A DNA stretch of 13,399 bases from Acidobacteriota bacterium (GCA_003224515.1 QHZC01000149.1:1114-14512); one strand, 5' to 3'. Counted from the first letter of the stretch, positions 1 to 7,468 are shown. Numbers and translations: made by a program. The notes: generated from the letters alone by a model not told the origin.

Positions 1-1
1 G

Positions 2-145
2 TACCTGGTGAATATTCATCACATCAAGGAAGTCGTGCCGTGGTTCAACTCCACCTACATGCTGAAAATGAACGATAAAAGGCAAACGGAAATTCCCGTC
101 AGCCGCTCGCAGATCAGACGCATGCGCGAACTTTTTAAGCTTTAA
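2..145 (+). CDS. LytTR DNA-binding domain response regulator, C-terminal end (partial)
   Basis: Reading from base 2, 47 codons run to a TAA at 143-145; the start lies left of the window. The peptide begins YLVNIHHIKEVVPWFNSTYM, has an acidic/basic turn (MNDKRQ), then EIPVSRSQIRRMRELFKL at the end. This matches the end of LytTR domains, where a 'Y.V....I..' strand, a 'PWF...Y.L.M.D' strand pair and the 'IPVSR....L' helix form the DNA-binding fold. LytTR proteins are usually REC-LytTR transcription factors controlled by a sensor kinase; the REC part is not visible here. No clear terminator follows the stop. The hybrid kinase at 3529-810 is on the other strand and is not an obvious partner. Confidence 0.85.
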   Translation, partial: YLVNIHHIKEVVPWFNSTYMLKMNDKRQTEIPVSRSQIRRMRELFKL

Positions 146-286
146 ATATTTTTGGCGCGGCAATGTAGCGGGAAGTGCGAGAATAAGTCCAAGCAAAGTA
201 TTTCCTAAGACCGCATCTGATTTGGACACACCGGTGCCCGCGCACGAAGCCTCCACTCGTGATCGGTCGGTGTGGGCTAGCGCAGC

Positions 287-671
287 ATGGAGGGGGGACT
301 TGCATTTCTTGGAGGTGCCGCAGTTTGGCGTATGATTTCGCCAAATTCCTCTCCGTTGCCGCGCGGCATAGCTGGAGTTGTGCGTTGGTTAGCCTTTTTC
401 GTCGTGGCTAGCACGACAGGCTTGTTGAAGAAGTCGCATAGTTCCGACCTACAAGGGAGCCTTGAACTGTCGCTTCTCATGGCCGACACGACAGCCGTAT
501 CTCTCATCTTTATCCTCTATTGCCGCCGAACAAACGGTGGATTCTCCCCAGTTCTTCGCCGCTGGTCTAATCTGGGTAATTTACGTCGGCTTAGGAACCT
601 TGGTCCGCAAACTCCCAGCACACGAATTCCTAGACCTTCCGTTGTTGGGCCGGCCTTCTGCAGACGATTGA
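287..671 (+). pseudogene. Possible decayed remnant of a membrane protein C-terminus
   Basis: No intact gene is seen here, but two overlapping plus-strand frames each encode a hydrophobic stretch. The first (about 350-515) reads RGIAGVVRWLAFFVVASTTG and continues through HSSDL and a hydrophobic run. The second (about 520-655), one frame over, reads FFAAGLIWVIYVGLGTLVRK followed by LPAHEFLD. Together they resemble, from memory, the membrane-anchored C-terminal region of acidobacterial Ser/Thr-kinase-type proteins, where a helix ending near '.LLYLALEPYVRR.WP' follows a similar segment. The switch of frame and lack of any upstream kinase domain mean that, if real, this is a fossil. It runs straight into the acyl-CoA dehydrogenase relic at 667. 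It could also be a chance hydrophobic open frame. Confidence 0.3.
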
Positions 672-757
672 TTTTTTGCTTAACGACCGCCAAAAATTGA
701 TTTGGGATGCGGTCCGCCAAATCATGGATCTGGCCGGCACCATACTTTCCTGCGCCG
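667..757 (+). pseudogene. Relic of an acyl-CoA dehydrogenase N-terminus, diverged copy of 3843-3958
   Basis: Bases 670-728 match 3846-3904 with about 9 mismatches in 59 (roughly 85% identity by eye). The relic reads IDFLLNDRQKLIWDAVRQIM where the larger copy reads MDFSLNDHQKLIRDTVRQFM. The start ATG has become ATT (667-669). After the first atgga (724-728) the similarity resumes at ggccgg (732-737) and tttcctgc (746-753), which correspond to 3941-3946 and 3951-3958. This fits loss of 33 bp between two atgga copies present at 3900-3904 and 3933-3937 of the larger gene. Nothing dehydrogenase-like follows. The relic and the larger gene have the same orientation and flank the sensor kinase. Confidence 0.75.
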
Positions 758-809
758 GTTTCCTCAAATTGTTCAGCGGAGGAGGTGCCGGGCCAAGTCC
801 GAAGCGATT

Positions 810-1868
810 TTACGAGTCGGAGTTGAGAACTTCGCTGACTTTGCGGGCAAGGGAGTTCAGTTCAAATGGTTTTTCGAGGTAGTGGTCGCGATGTTCGGAA
901 ACGCCGCGGCGAACGGCGGCATCGTCCATGTAACCGGACATGAATAGAATCGGAGTAGCGGGGTGGGAGAGTTTGAGTCGATCGGCCATCTCCCGGCCGC
1001 CCATAACCGGCATGATGACATCGCTAATCACGAGATGAATCGGGCCCTTATGAGACTTGGCTTTCGCCAAGCCTTCGACGCCATTCGCGGCAGTGATAAT
1101 GGTAAAGCCGGCGATGCCGAGATAATCGGAGATGAGTTCCCTCAGACTGGGCTCGTCTTCGACCAATAGAATGGTGCCGTATGCCGGTTTTAGCGGCAGA
1201 ACCCGGTTCTCTATCGGGGAAGCAGACACGAGTTCATCTGTCGGTGGAAAGTAAATCTTGAATGTCGTGCCCTTGCCCGACGCGGAATCGACTTCGATTC
1301 GTCCGCCGCTCTGTGAAACCGTTCCATAAACCATCGCGAGTCCAAGCCCGGTTCCTTTGCCACGTTCCTTAGTTGTGAAGAACGGCTCAAAAATCCGCGC
1401 AAGGAGTTCCGGAGGGATGCCGCTCCCCGTATCGCTAACAGTCAACAGAACACCTTCAGTGATCGTTTCAAATTTCGAGGTAACCGGCAGGGTTGCATTT
1501 TCCGTCTGGAAGCGGAGCGTTCCTCCTGCGGGCATCGCATCGCGCGCATTCACCGCCAGATTCAGCAAAATCTGTTGCATTTGATTGGGGTCCGCCATGA
1601 TCCTGCGGAGATTTTGACCGGGCCGAACCTCAATATGAATGTCCTCACCGATGAGGCGGGGAAGAAGATCAGATATTTCCATAACGACCTGGTTAAGGTC
1701 GAGGACCGAAGGCTTGAGGATCTGCTTGCGGCTGAAAGCCAGCAATTGGCTGACAAGCGCCTGCGCGCGGTCCGAGCCCTTCATGATTTCCGTTATCTTG
1801 CGCCGGAGACTGTCATCGCCGGGTTTGGTTGGAAGGGCCAACTCCGCATAGCCGCGGATGACGGTCAA
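810..1868 (-). CDS. Hybrid sensor histidine kinase, C-terminal part (HisKA end, HATPase_c, REC), frame-broken
   Basis: This frame encodes the catalytic half of the gene that begins at 3529. The His box HDFNNLLTVIRGYAEL is encoded in this frame, with the phosphoacceptor His codon at 1886-1884, just upstream of the TTG at 1868 that is the only nearby start. A protein made from that TTG would therefore lack the His. From the TTG: dimerisation helices 2-50, N-box NLAVNARDA (103-111), G1 DTGSG (146-150), GKGTGLGL (170-177), then a receiver domain at about 231-350 with acidic pair VEDE, phosphorylatable Asp283 in ISDVIMP and Lys333 in LEKPF. The architecture is a hybrid kinase in which phosphate passes from His to the fused receiver Asp. 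The frame is open upstream of 1868 without ATG or GTG as far as I traced it (about 1955), so it is best read as the 3' part of one broken gene. Confidence 0.88.
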   Translation of the reverse strand: MTVIRGYAELALPTKPGDDSLRRKITEIMKGSDRAQALVSQLLAFSRKQILKPSVLDLNQVVMEISDLLPRLIGEDIHIEVRPGQNLRRIMADPNQMQQILLNLAVNARDAMPAGGTLRFQTENATLPVTSKFETITEGVLLTVSDTGSGIPPELLARIFEPFFTTKERGKGTGLGLAMVYGTVSQSGGRIEVDSASGKGTTFKIYFPPTDELVSASPIENRVLPLKPAYGTILLVEDEPSLRELISDYLGIAGFTIITAANGVEGLAKAKSHKGPIHLVISDVIMPVMGGREMADRLKLSHPATPILFMSGYMDDAAVRRGVSEHRDHYLEKPFELNSLARKVSEVLNSDS

Positions 1869-3529
1869 AAGATTGTTGAAATCGTGCGCGACACCTGCTC
1901 TTCGAGCGAGTAAACTTCCGCTTCGGAGCGTTCGTGTTCGGAACGGATGCGCAGGGTCGAAATGCCGTAGGCGAGATTGGTGGCCAGTTCCCGGAGTAGC
2001 GTCACTTCTTCAGCGTCGAAGACGTCTTCTTCTTCTGAATAAATTGTCAAGCAGCCGATCACACCCTGTTCACTCGAAAGAGGAAGAGCAATGACAGATA
2101 GAAACTTCTCGTCCGCGGCTCGGCCAGCCCAGGATGCGAAGCGCGAGTCCTTCAAAGTGTTGTGAATAATGCAAATTTCGCCGGTCCTGATAGCGACCCC
2201 GACGGGGCCGCGGCCGTCCGGTGTGTCAGCCCAGGACGCGCGCACGGAAGCAACATACCCACCGGTATCGCCGAACTGCGTGGCAATACGAACAGACTTG
2301 GCCTGATCCTGCTCGGGGAATCCAACCCAGGTCATGCGATAACCGCCCGTGTTGACGATAATCTGGCAAACGCGTTCGAGGAGTTCCGGTTCGTTCGCTG
2401 CGCGGACAAGCTCCTGGTTGCAGCGGCTGAGTGCGAGGAGCGCACGGTTAAGGCGCTTGAGTTCGCTGGTATCGCGAAAGATGGCGAGAATGACAAGCCG
2501 GCGCGGACTATCGAGTTCGATGAGGCGAACGCTGACGTCAACTTCAACGGAACGCCCGTCGGCCCTCCGGATTTTGAGTTGAACGCCGTGCGACTCACCG
2601 CCGGAAAGTCCCGCCCGAAAGATTCTAGCGTAGTGCTGACCTTCACCAGTGGGGAAGAGCGAAGATTCCGGGACGAATGCCAGGCGCTCTGACGGAATTC
2701 CAAAGAGATCGGCGCCCCGCACATTCGCATCCAGGACGATGCCTGTCTCGTAATCCACAATCAGGATGGCGTCGCTGGCGGAACCGAAAAGGCGGCGATA
2801 TTTCTCCTCGGAGCGGCGGACGTTGCTGAGGAGGTGCCGGGAAGTTCCTATGCCCAAGACCAGGAGAAGGGCGCTGGTTCCCACGGTGAGCAAATTGAGC
2901 AAATCGCGTATCCAGCGATCACCCTCCGCAAGCGTCGAAGATAAGTGATTTTCAGTAAGAGTGAGACGCGAGTCGCACGCTTCGATTTCCTCGAGGACGT
3001 GCCGCACCGTTAGTGGATTAGGGTGGTCTGAAAATGTCTCCGCATGGAGCTGATCCGCGAGCTCGGTGAGGTTGTCGATCTCTTGATCCGCAGCGGTCCA
3101 ATCAGCGATAGCAACTCGCATGAAGCTGAAGTCGTGAAACCAGCGAAACAAGCGGACCATGCCGGGGATATCATCAGGATTGATCTGGCCCCTTGTAAAT
3201 CCTTGATGCACGATGGTCATATCTGGAGTGGGCTTTTCGAGCTCGATGCGAGCAAATTTATCTCCAAGAGGCGCCCGGATGGCATTCAGGTATGCTTGGA
3301 AGTCCGCTTGGGAACTCGAACTAGCGTACTCGATCAGACTGATAACCGCCTCTTTTTGTCCTTTAGACCAATAATCTTCGCCCTGGATGTAGGCACGCAC
3401 GGAAGACAGAATCATGGATCGGAAGGCGCCGAGAAGAAAAACAAATACAACGATGCAAACGAACAGAGAAACTACAACAGAGAGCTTTCGGCCCAGGGTC
3501 GATTGACGATGGTCGCTGCGGAATGCCAT
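1865..3529 (-). CDS. Membrane sensor kinase, N-terminal part (periplasmic sensor, PAS, GAF), frame-broken
   Basis: 554 codons from ATG at 3529. Residues about 16-36 form a membrane helix (SVVVSLFVCIVVFVFLLGAF), residues 37-208 a probable extracytoplasmic sensing segment, and about 209-228 a second helix (LLNLLTVGTSALLLVLGIG). A PAS domain follows (about 240-356, starting RSEEKYRRLFGSASDAILIV), then a GAF domain (about 375-528, with GYRMTWVGF and DSRFASWAGRAADE). The frame ends SLEEQVSRTISTIF and stops at 1867-1865, whereas family members normally continue from SLEEQ through about 15 residues (typically containing QKMEAVGRLAGG) into VAHDFNNLLT. That His box is present in the other frame, so the two halves were one gene with a small out-of-frame loss near 1893-1898. 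No good Shine-Dalgarno is visible before the ATG. The stimulus cannot be inferred. Confidence 0.88.
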   Translation of the reverse strand: MAFRSDHRQSTLGRKLSVVVSLFVCIVVFVFLLGAFRSMILSSVRAYIQGEDYWSKGQKEAVISLIEYASSSSQADFQAYLNAIRAPLGDKFARIELEKPTPDMTIVHQGFTRGQINPDDIPGMVRLFRWFHDFSFMRVAIADWTAADQEIDNLTELADQLHAETFSDHPNPLTVRHVLEEIEACDSRLTLTENHLSSTLAEGDRWIRDLLNLLTVGTSALLLVLGIGTSRHLLSNVRRSEEKYRRLFGSASDAILIVDYETGIVLDANVRGADLFGIPSERLAFVPESSLFPTGEGQHYARIFRAGLSGGESHGVQLKIRRADGRSVEVDVSVRLIELDSPRRLVILAIFRDTSELKRLNRALLALSRCNQELVRAANEPELLERVCQIIVNTGGYRMTWVGFPEQDQAKSVRIATQFGDTGGYVASVRASWADTPDGRGPVGVAIRTGEICIIHNTLKDSRFASWAGRAADEKFLSVIALPLSSEQGVIGCLTIYSEEEDVFDAEEVTLLRELATNLAYGISTLRIRSEHERSEAEVYSLEEQVSRTISTIF

Positions 3530-3842
3530 TTTAGGCGCGCCGTCTGCGAAAAGATAGCCAAGGCTTGGCTTTCTCTATTTTTGCATCAACTTTGTTGTGG
3601 CTCGGGGACCTGTGTTCAGATCGGCATATCTGATTGCGACACATCTTCAGTGGTGCGGTTCAAGGACCAATCGAAGAGACCTACTCGCTTCTGCGCACAG
3701 TTGGGTTCGTATGTCCTTCAGCCGCGCGACTGGAGTGCTCTGTTTCCTCCTATGCCTACGCGGAAAGCGACCCGTGTGTTAGCATTTCTCGTGCGCCCCG
3801 CGCACTTTTTTCAGTGCGACTGCATGGCGGTCGACGGACACG
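3530..3842. other. Divergent intergenic region between sensor kinase and acyl-CoA dehydrogenase
   Basis: This 313-bp gap separates two divergently oriented genes and should hold the promoters of both. I see no gene in it. It contains small inverted repeats: agccaa/ttggct (3556-3570, 3-base loop), tcagat/atctga (3616-3633, 6-base loop), and the terminator-like hairpin at 3791-3811. No convincing -35/-10 pair could be assigned by eye. Confidence 0.5.
3791..3811 (+). terminator. Short hairpin plus T-run just upstream of the acyl-CoA dehydrogenase
   Basis: GTGCGC (3791-3796), loop CCC, GCGCAC (3800-3805) form a perfect 6-bp stem followed by six T's (3806-3811). This is the shape of an intrinsic terminator on the plus strand, ending 31 bases before the dehydrogenase ATG. 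No plus-strand gene ends nearby, so it may act as an attenuator in the leader, be left over from a lost gene, or be chance. Confidence 0.4.
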
Positions 3843-4900
3843 ATGGATTTTTCGCTCAACGACCACCAAAAACTGATAAGGGATACGGTTCGCCAATTCA
3901 TGGAGGCGGAGGTGCGCCCGTTCGTCAAGGAGATGGAGAAGGCCGGAAAATTTCCTGCTGAGCCGATTAGAAAACTGGGCGAGATGGGCTGCTGCGGGAT
4001 GCTGGTGCCAGAAGAATGGGGCGGGCCGGGACTGGACACCGTTTGTTATGCGCTGATGCTGGAAGAGGTGGCGCGCGTTTTCACGGCGATGTCCACGGCG
4101 ATTAGCGTGACGAATTCGGCAGTGCAGGCGCCGCTGATGCTGTTTGGCACCGAAGCGCAGAAGAAAAAATATTTGCGGCGTATGGCGACGGGAGAAACGC
4201 TTGGAGCGTTTTGCTTGACGGAGCCGGCCGCGGGTTCGGATGCGGCGGGAATTCAATCGCGCGCGGTGCGCGACGGAAATGTTTACAAGCTCAACGGGAC
4301 GAAGACTTGGGTGACGAACGGGAGCGCCGCGGGGGTACTGATAGTTTTTGCGAAGACCGATCCCGCGGCAGGTGGCAAAGGGATCACTGCGTTTCTCCTG
4401 GAGCCGGGATTCGTCGGGTTCCGCGTGGGCCGGCATGAGGACAAGATGGGGCAGCGGTCGTCGCCGTCGGTGGAGATCTTGCTGAATGATTGCGTGGCGC
4501 CGGTGGAGAACCGTCTTGGCGAAGAGGGGCAGGGGTTGAAGATTGCGCTGAGCGCGCTGGATGGCGGGCGGATCGGGATTGCCGCCCAGGCGGTCGGGTT
4601 GGCGCAGGGGGCGCTGGAAGAGACGGTGAAGTATGCTAGGCAGCGCGCGGCCTTTGGGAAGAAGATTGGCGAGTTTCAGGCGATACAATGGATGATTGCA
4701 GATATGCAAACAGAGATCGAGGCGGCGCGTAGGCGGTGCAGGTGTATGGGAGCGTGGGGTATTCGCGGGAGACGGACGTGGAGAGAATGTACCGGGACGC
4801 ACGGGTGATCACGATTTACGAAGGGACCAGCGAGGTGCAGCGGATGATTATTGCGCGGGAACTGCTGGGGCCAGTGGCGAAGGCGCATAGTGTTGGGTGA
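3843..4900 (+). pseudogene. Acyl-CoA dehydrogenase with an internal out-of-frame deletion
   Basis: The family oxidises acyl-CoA at the alpha-beta bond using FAD and passes electrons to ETF. From ATG 3843 the first frame gives 296 recognisable residues: N-terminal helical domain (1-120), FAD/substrate motif FCLTEPAAGSDAAG (123-136), KTWVTNG (154-160) and YARQRAAFGKKIGEFQAIQ (264-282). After EIEAAR (ending about 4730) this frame degenerates and stops at 4808. The missing end is present in another frame from 4733: AVQVYGSVGYSRE, ERMYRDAR, then ITIYEGTSEVQRMIIARELL, which holds the catalytic-base Glu of the IYEGT motif, stopping at 4898-4900. Intact relatives have about 35-40 more residues between EAAR and AVQ.HGG. 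The gene as read therefore cannot make a full enzyme. Its first ~40 codons have a decayed copy at 667-757. Confidence 0.88.
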
Positions 4901-5122
4901 AGGCGGGGAGGCGGTTCCAAATCGGGAACAAACAGGTTACACCCGGCTATCTTCAAAAAGAATGCGGAAGGGCATGATTCTAAAAGAGTTCTTCTTTACC
5001 CTTGCTGCAAAGAGCGAATCCGGAGTGCGCAAGGACTTAACAAATGGCTATCTTTTTGCGCTATACGAGGAGAAAGGTAGAGCTGGAGAGCGCGCAGCGT
5101 AGGCAGAGAAGAGGAGTATCGA
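4901..5122. other. Gap between acyl-CoA dehydrogenase and trpS, with the trpS ribosome-binding site
   Basis: I see no convincing gene in these 222 bases; short open frames here match no family I recognise. A small inverted repeat gttcc/ggaac lies around 4914-4930. The only clear signal is GAGGAG at 5111-5116, six bases before the TTG at 5123, a good Shine-Dalgarno that supports the non-ATG start of trpS. Confidence 0.5.
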
Positions 5123-6385
5123 TTGGCGACAGGGGCTGAGAGGAAGAAGAGCAGAGTTTTGAGCGGGATGCGGCCCACGGGGAGGCTGCACATTGGGCAT
5201 TACTTTGGGGCACTGGCGAATTGGGTGCGGTTGCAAAATGATCCGAGCTATGAGTGCTTTTACTTTATTGCGGATTGGCATGCGCTGACTAGCGATTACG
5301 CGGATACTTCGGCGATTGCGGAAAACACGCTGCAGATCATGATCGATTATCTGGCGGCGCGGCTGGATCCGGCGAAGAGCGTGATTTTTCAGCAGTCGGT
5401 GATTCCAGAGCACGCGGAGTTGCATTTGTTGCTGTCCATGGTGACACCGCTGGGGTGGCTGGAGCGCGTGCCGACGTATAAGGAGGCGCTAGAGAACGTT
5501 AAGAATAAGGATCTGCACAATTACGGGTTCCTGGGGTATCCGGTGTTGCAGACGGCGGATATTGTGATTTATGGCAAGCCGGATGCGCCGTTGCTGGTGC
5601 CGGTCGGAGAGGATCAAGTTTCGCATGTAGAGGTGAGCCGGGAGATCGTGCGGCGCTTCGACACGTGTTATGCGTTTGAAATGAAACCAGAATTATTCAA
5701 AACTGCAAGCTCTGTCATGTCTGTCTTTGCGGACCTCGGAATAACCCTTCCTACCCTCAGCCCAACTCCGACTCGGGAGGACATCATCGTCGCGAGTCAT
5801 ATCCTTGGATCGCAAGCATTGGCGGAAGGAGCGAGGAATTTTATCACGCGATTGAGTGAACCGAACAAGCAGTTCTTTACGATCAGAGAGGTATTGCGTG
5901 AGCCGGAAGTGATGCTGACGAATACGCCGAGGATACCGGGGACCGATGGGCGAAAGATGTCGAAGAGTTATGGGAATGCGATCACGTTGAGCGAGACGGA
6001 TGAGGAGATACGGAAGAAGACGAAGGTGATGGTGACGGACCCGGCGCGGAAGAGGCGGGCTGATCCGGGAAATCCGGAGGTGTGTCCGGTATATGACTGG
6101 CATAAACTGTTCTCAGCGGAAGATCCTGGACGACTGGAGTGGGTGCGGCAAGGATGCACGACGGCGGGGATCGGATGCATCGAATGCAAGGACGCGATGG
6201 CAACGAATTTGATCAAGTGGATTGCGCCGGTGCGGGAACGGCGCGTGGAGTACGAGCAGAACCCGAAGCGGGTTTTGGAGATTTTGGACGAGGGGTCGAA
6301 GAAGGCGCGCGCGGTGGCTCAGGGAACGATGGAGAGAGTGAGGGAGGCGGTCTTTGCGTGGGGGAAGAAGAGAAGGGAAATTTAA
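5123..6385 (+). CDS. trpS: Tryptophan--tRNA ligase (TrpRS) with an unusual ~70-residue internal insertion
   Basis: This class I synthetase charges tRNA-Trp in the cytoplasm. The TTG at 5123 is preferred because GAGGAG lies six bases upstream and the conserved SGMRPTGRLHIGHYFGAL begins at residue 14. Signature motifs are HIGH (23-26), PVGEDQVSHVEVSREIVRRF (160-179) and KMSKS (278-282, in GTDGRKMSKSYGNAI). The C-terminus carries GCTTAGIGCIECK (344-356), typical of the bacterial TrpRS group with a longer tail. The protein is 420 residues, whereas relatives of this type are, from memory, about 325-350. The excess is mainly residues about 184-255 (5672-5887), between REIVRRFDTCYA and REVLREPEVMLTNTPRIPG, where relatives pass almost directly from one to the other. 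Codon use there (aaa, tta, ata, cct, acc) differs from the purine-rich flanks. The frame stays open, so the enzyme may still work. Confidence 0.93.
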   Translation: MATGAERKKSRVLSGMRPTGRLHIGHYFGALANWVRLQNDPSYECFYFIADWHALTSDYADTSAIAENTLQIMIDYLAARLDPAKSVIFQQSVIPEHAELHLLLSMVTPLGWLERVPTYKEALENVKNKDLHNYGFLGYPVLQTADIVIYGKPDAPLLVPVGEDQVSHVEVSREIVRRFDTCYAFEMKPELFKTASSVMSVFADLGITLPTLSPTPTREDIIVASHILGSQALAEGARNFITRLSEPNKQFFTIREVLREPEVMLTNTPRIPGTDGRKMSKSYGNAITLSETDEEIRKKTKVMVTDPARKRRADPGNPEVCPVYDWHKLFSAEDPGRLEWVRQGCTTAGIGCIECKDAMATNLIKWIAPVRERRVEYEQNPKRVLEILDEGSKKARAVAQGTMERVREAVFAWGKKRREI

Positions 6386-6389
6386 AGCA

Positions 6390-6668
6390 ATGGTTAAGGG
6401 GACGATATTGCTGGCGGCGACTGGATTCGGTGGTGCGGCTATTTTCTATTCGCCTTACGTTGCTCTGAACGCGCAAACTGCATTGACCTGCCCGCTATGC
6501 CCAAACATCACCTCTGGTCAGGCAAGCCTCACTGCCAAATTCGTTCTGTATACTCTCATAGGCGGCACAAAAAACGCGGCATTGCTCGTTGCCCTTGGTT
6601 GCATCGTTTGGGGAATTGTGCGAACTGTGAAGTGCGTGAAACGAAGCACGATCGGTTCCAATTCGTGA
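6390..6668 (+). CDS. Small hypothetical membrane protein
   Basis: 92 codons from ATG 6390, four bases after the trpS stop; GAAGGGA at 6372-6378 could serve as ribosome-binding site. Two hydrophobic segments are visible: residues about 4-21 (GTILLAATGFGGAAIFYSPY) and about 58-75 (ALLVALGCIVWGIVRTV). Between them lies a polar loop with the motif CPLCP, and the end is basic (KCVKRSTIGSNS). The paired cysteines could bind metal or form a disulfide, but this is speculation. I recognise no family. Tight packing between trpS and scpA suggests co-transcription. Confidence 0.6.
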   Translation: MVKGTILLAATGFGGAAIFYSPYVALNAQTALTCPLCPNITSGQASLTAKFVLYTLIGGTKNAALLVALGCIVWGIVRTVKCVKRSTIGSNS

Positions 6669-6697
6669 GAGGATTTCTGAACACAGGCAAATAGAGA

Positions 6698-7468
6698 ATG
6701 GCGACGCCGTACAAAATTAATATACCGATGTATGAGGGGCCCCTGGACCTGCTGCTGGATTTGATCAAGCAGCAGAAGATGAATATTCACGACATCCAGA
6801 TCTCGAAGATCACGGCGCAATACCTGGAGTACCTGCACAAGCTGGAAGAGCTGGACGTGGACGTGTCGGCGGAATTTATTTACATGGCGGCTACGCTGAT
6901 CTACATCAAGAGCAAAATGCTGCTGCCACCGGATCCGTTGGCGGGGCCGGAAGAGGCGGAGGGTGATCCTCGCGCGGAGCTGGTTCAGCGGCTGGTGGAG
7001 CACGAGAAGTTCAAGAACGCGGCACAGCTTTTGTACCAGAAACAGCAGATTGAAGAGAACGTATGGTCGAAGCCGGATAAGTCGCTCTACAACGACGAAG
7101 GGACTGAGGGAGAGCTGGTGGTTTCGCTGGTGGATTTGGTGAAGGTGTTCCAGCAAGTGCTGGAGCGGCGGAAGGAAGTGTCGCGGATCGAGTTGCGGCT
7201 CGAAGAGTTTACCGTGGCGCAGATGATCGCGGCGTTGCGGGCCCAGATTCTGGCGAGCGCGGAGAATGTGGTAAATCTGATTCAATTTTTTGAGGCCTGC
7301 CCGTCGCGGCGCGCGATGATCGTGGCGTTCCTGACGGTGCTGGAAATGGTGAAGCTGCAGGCGGTGGCGCTGGTGCAGGAGAAACAGTTCGGGGATATTT
7401 TGTTGATTTGGTGTTTGATGAGGCGCGCGGGATCAAGCAGATTGACGAGGAATATAGGTAGGAAGTAA
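6698..7468 (+). CDS. scpA: Segregation and condensation protein A (ScpA kleisin), 3' end frame-disturbed
   Basis: ScpA is the kleisin that bridges SMC heads and, with ScpB, condenses and segregates the chromosome. The N-terminus YKINIPMYEGPLDLLLDLIK followed by MNIHDIQISKITAQYLEYL is the classic SMC-neck-binding kleisin start, and residues about 150-235 form the C-terminal winged-helix region ending LEMVKLQAVALVQEKQFGDIL. After FGDIL the frame turns into an Arg-rich tail (LIWCLMRRAGSSRLTRNIGRK). The neighbouring frame instead reads DLVFDEARGIKQIDEEYR and stops at 7459-7461, which looks like the natural end of an acidobacterial ScpA. About 5-8 residues plus the reading frame seem to be lost near 7402-7406. 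The product as read would have a false last ~20 residues. scpB follows downstream, as is usual. Confidence 0.92.
   Translation: MATPYKINIPMYEGPLDLLLDLIKQQKMNIHDIQISKITAQYLEYLHKLEELDVDVSAEFIYMAATLIYIKSKMLLPPDPLAGPEEAEGDPRAELVQRLVEHEKFKNAAQLLYQKQQIEENVWSKPDKSLYNDEGTEGELVVSLVDLVKVFQQVLERRKEVSRIELRLEEFTVAQMIAALRAQILASAENVVNLIQFFEACPSRRAMIVAFLTVLEMVKLQAVALVQEKQFGDILLIWCLMRRAGSSRLTRNIGRK

Noticed and set aside
810..3529. Programmed frameshift joining the two kinase halves
   Set aside because: No slippery heptamer or downstream structure is evident at the join, and expected linker sequence is missing altogether, which a frameshift would not restore.
3616..3633. Inverted repeat tcagat/atctga as a possible operator
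   Set aside because: A 6-bp stem is expected by chance in a 300-bp region and no second copy or matching regulator is seen.
3044..3961. Plus-strand open frame of 305 codons opposite the kinase N-terminus
   Set aside because: It is the complement of the well-supported PAS/GAF sensor gene and shows no family motifs.
3756..4802. Long minus-strand open frame (348 codons) opposite the acyl-CoA dehydrogenase
   Set aside because: Its product is rich in Arg, His and Pro with no recognisable domain, the usual antisense shadow of a GC-rich gene, while the plus strand is clearly a dehydrogenase.
4901..5102. Short plus-strand open frame before trpS
   Set aside because: It overlaps the end of the dehydrogenase, has no family features and lacks a suitable ribosome-binding site.
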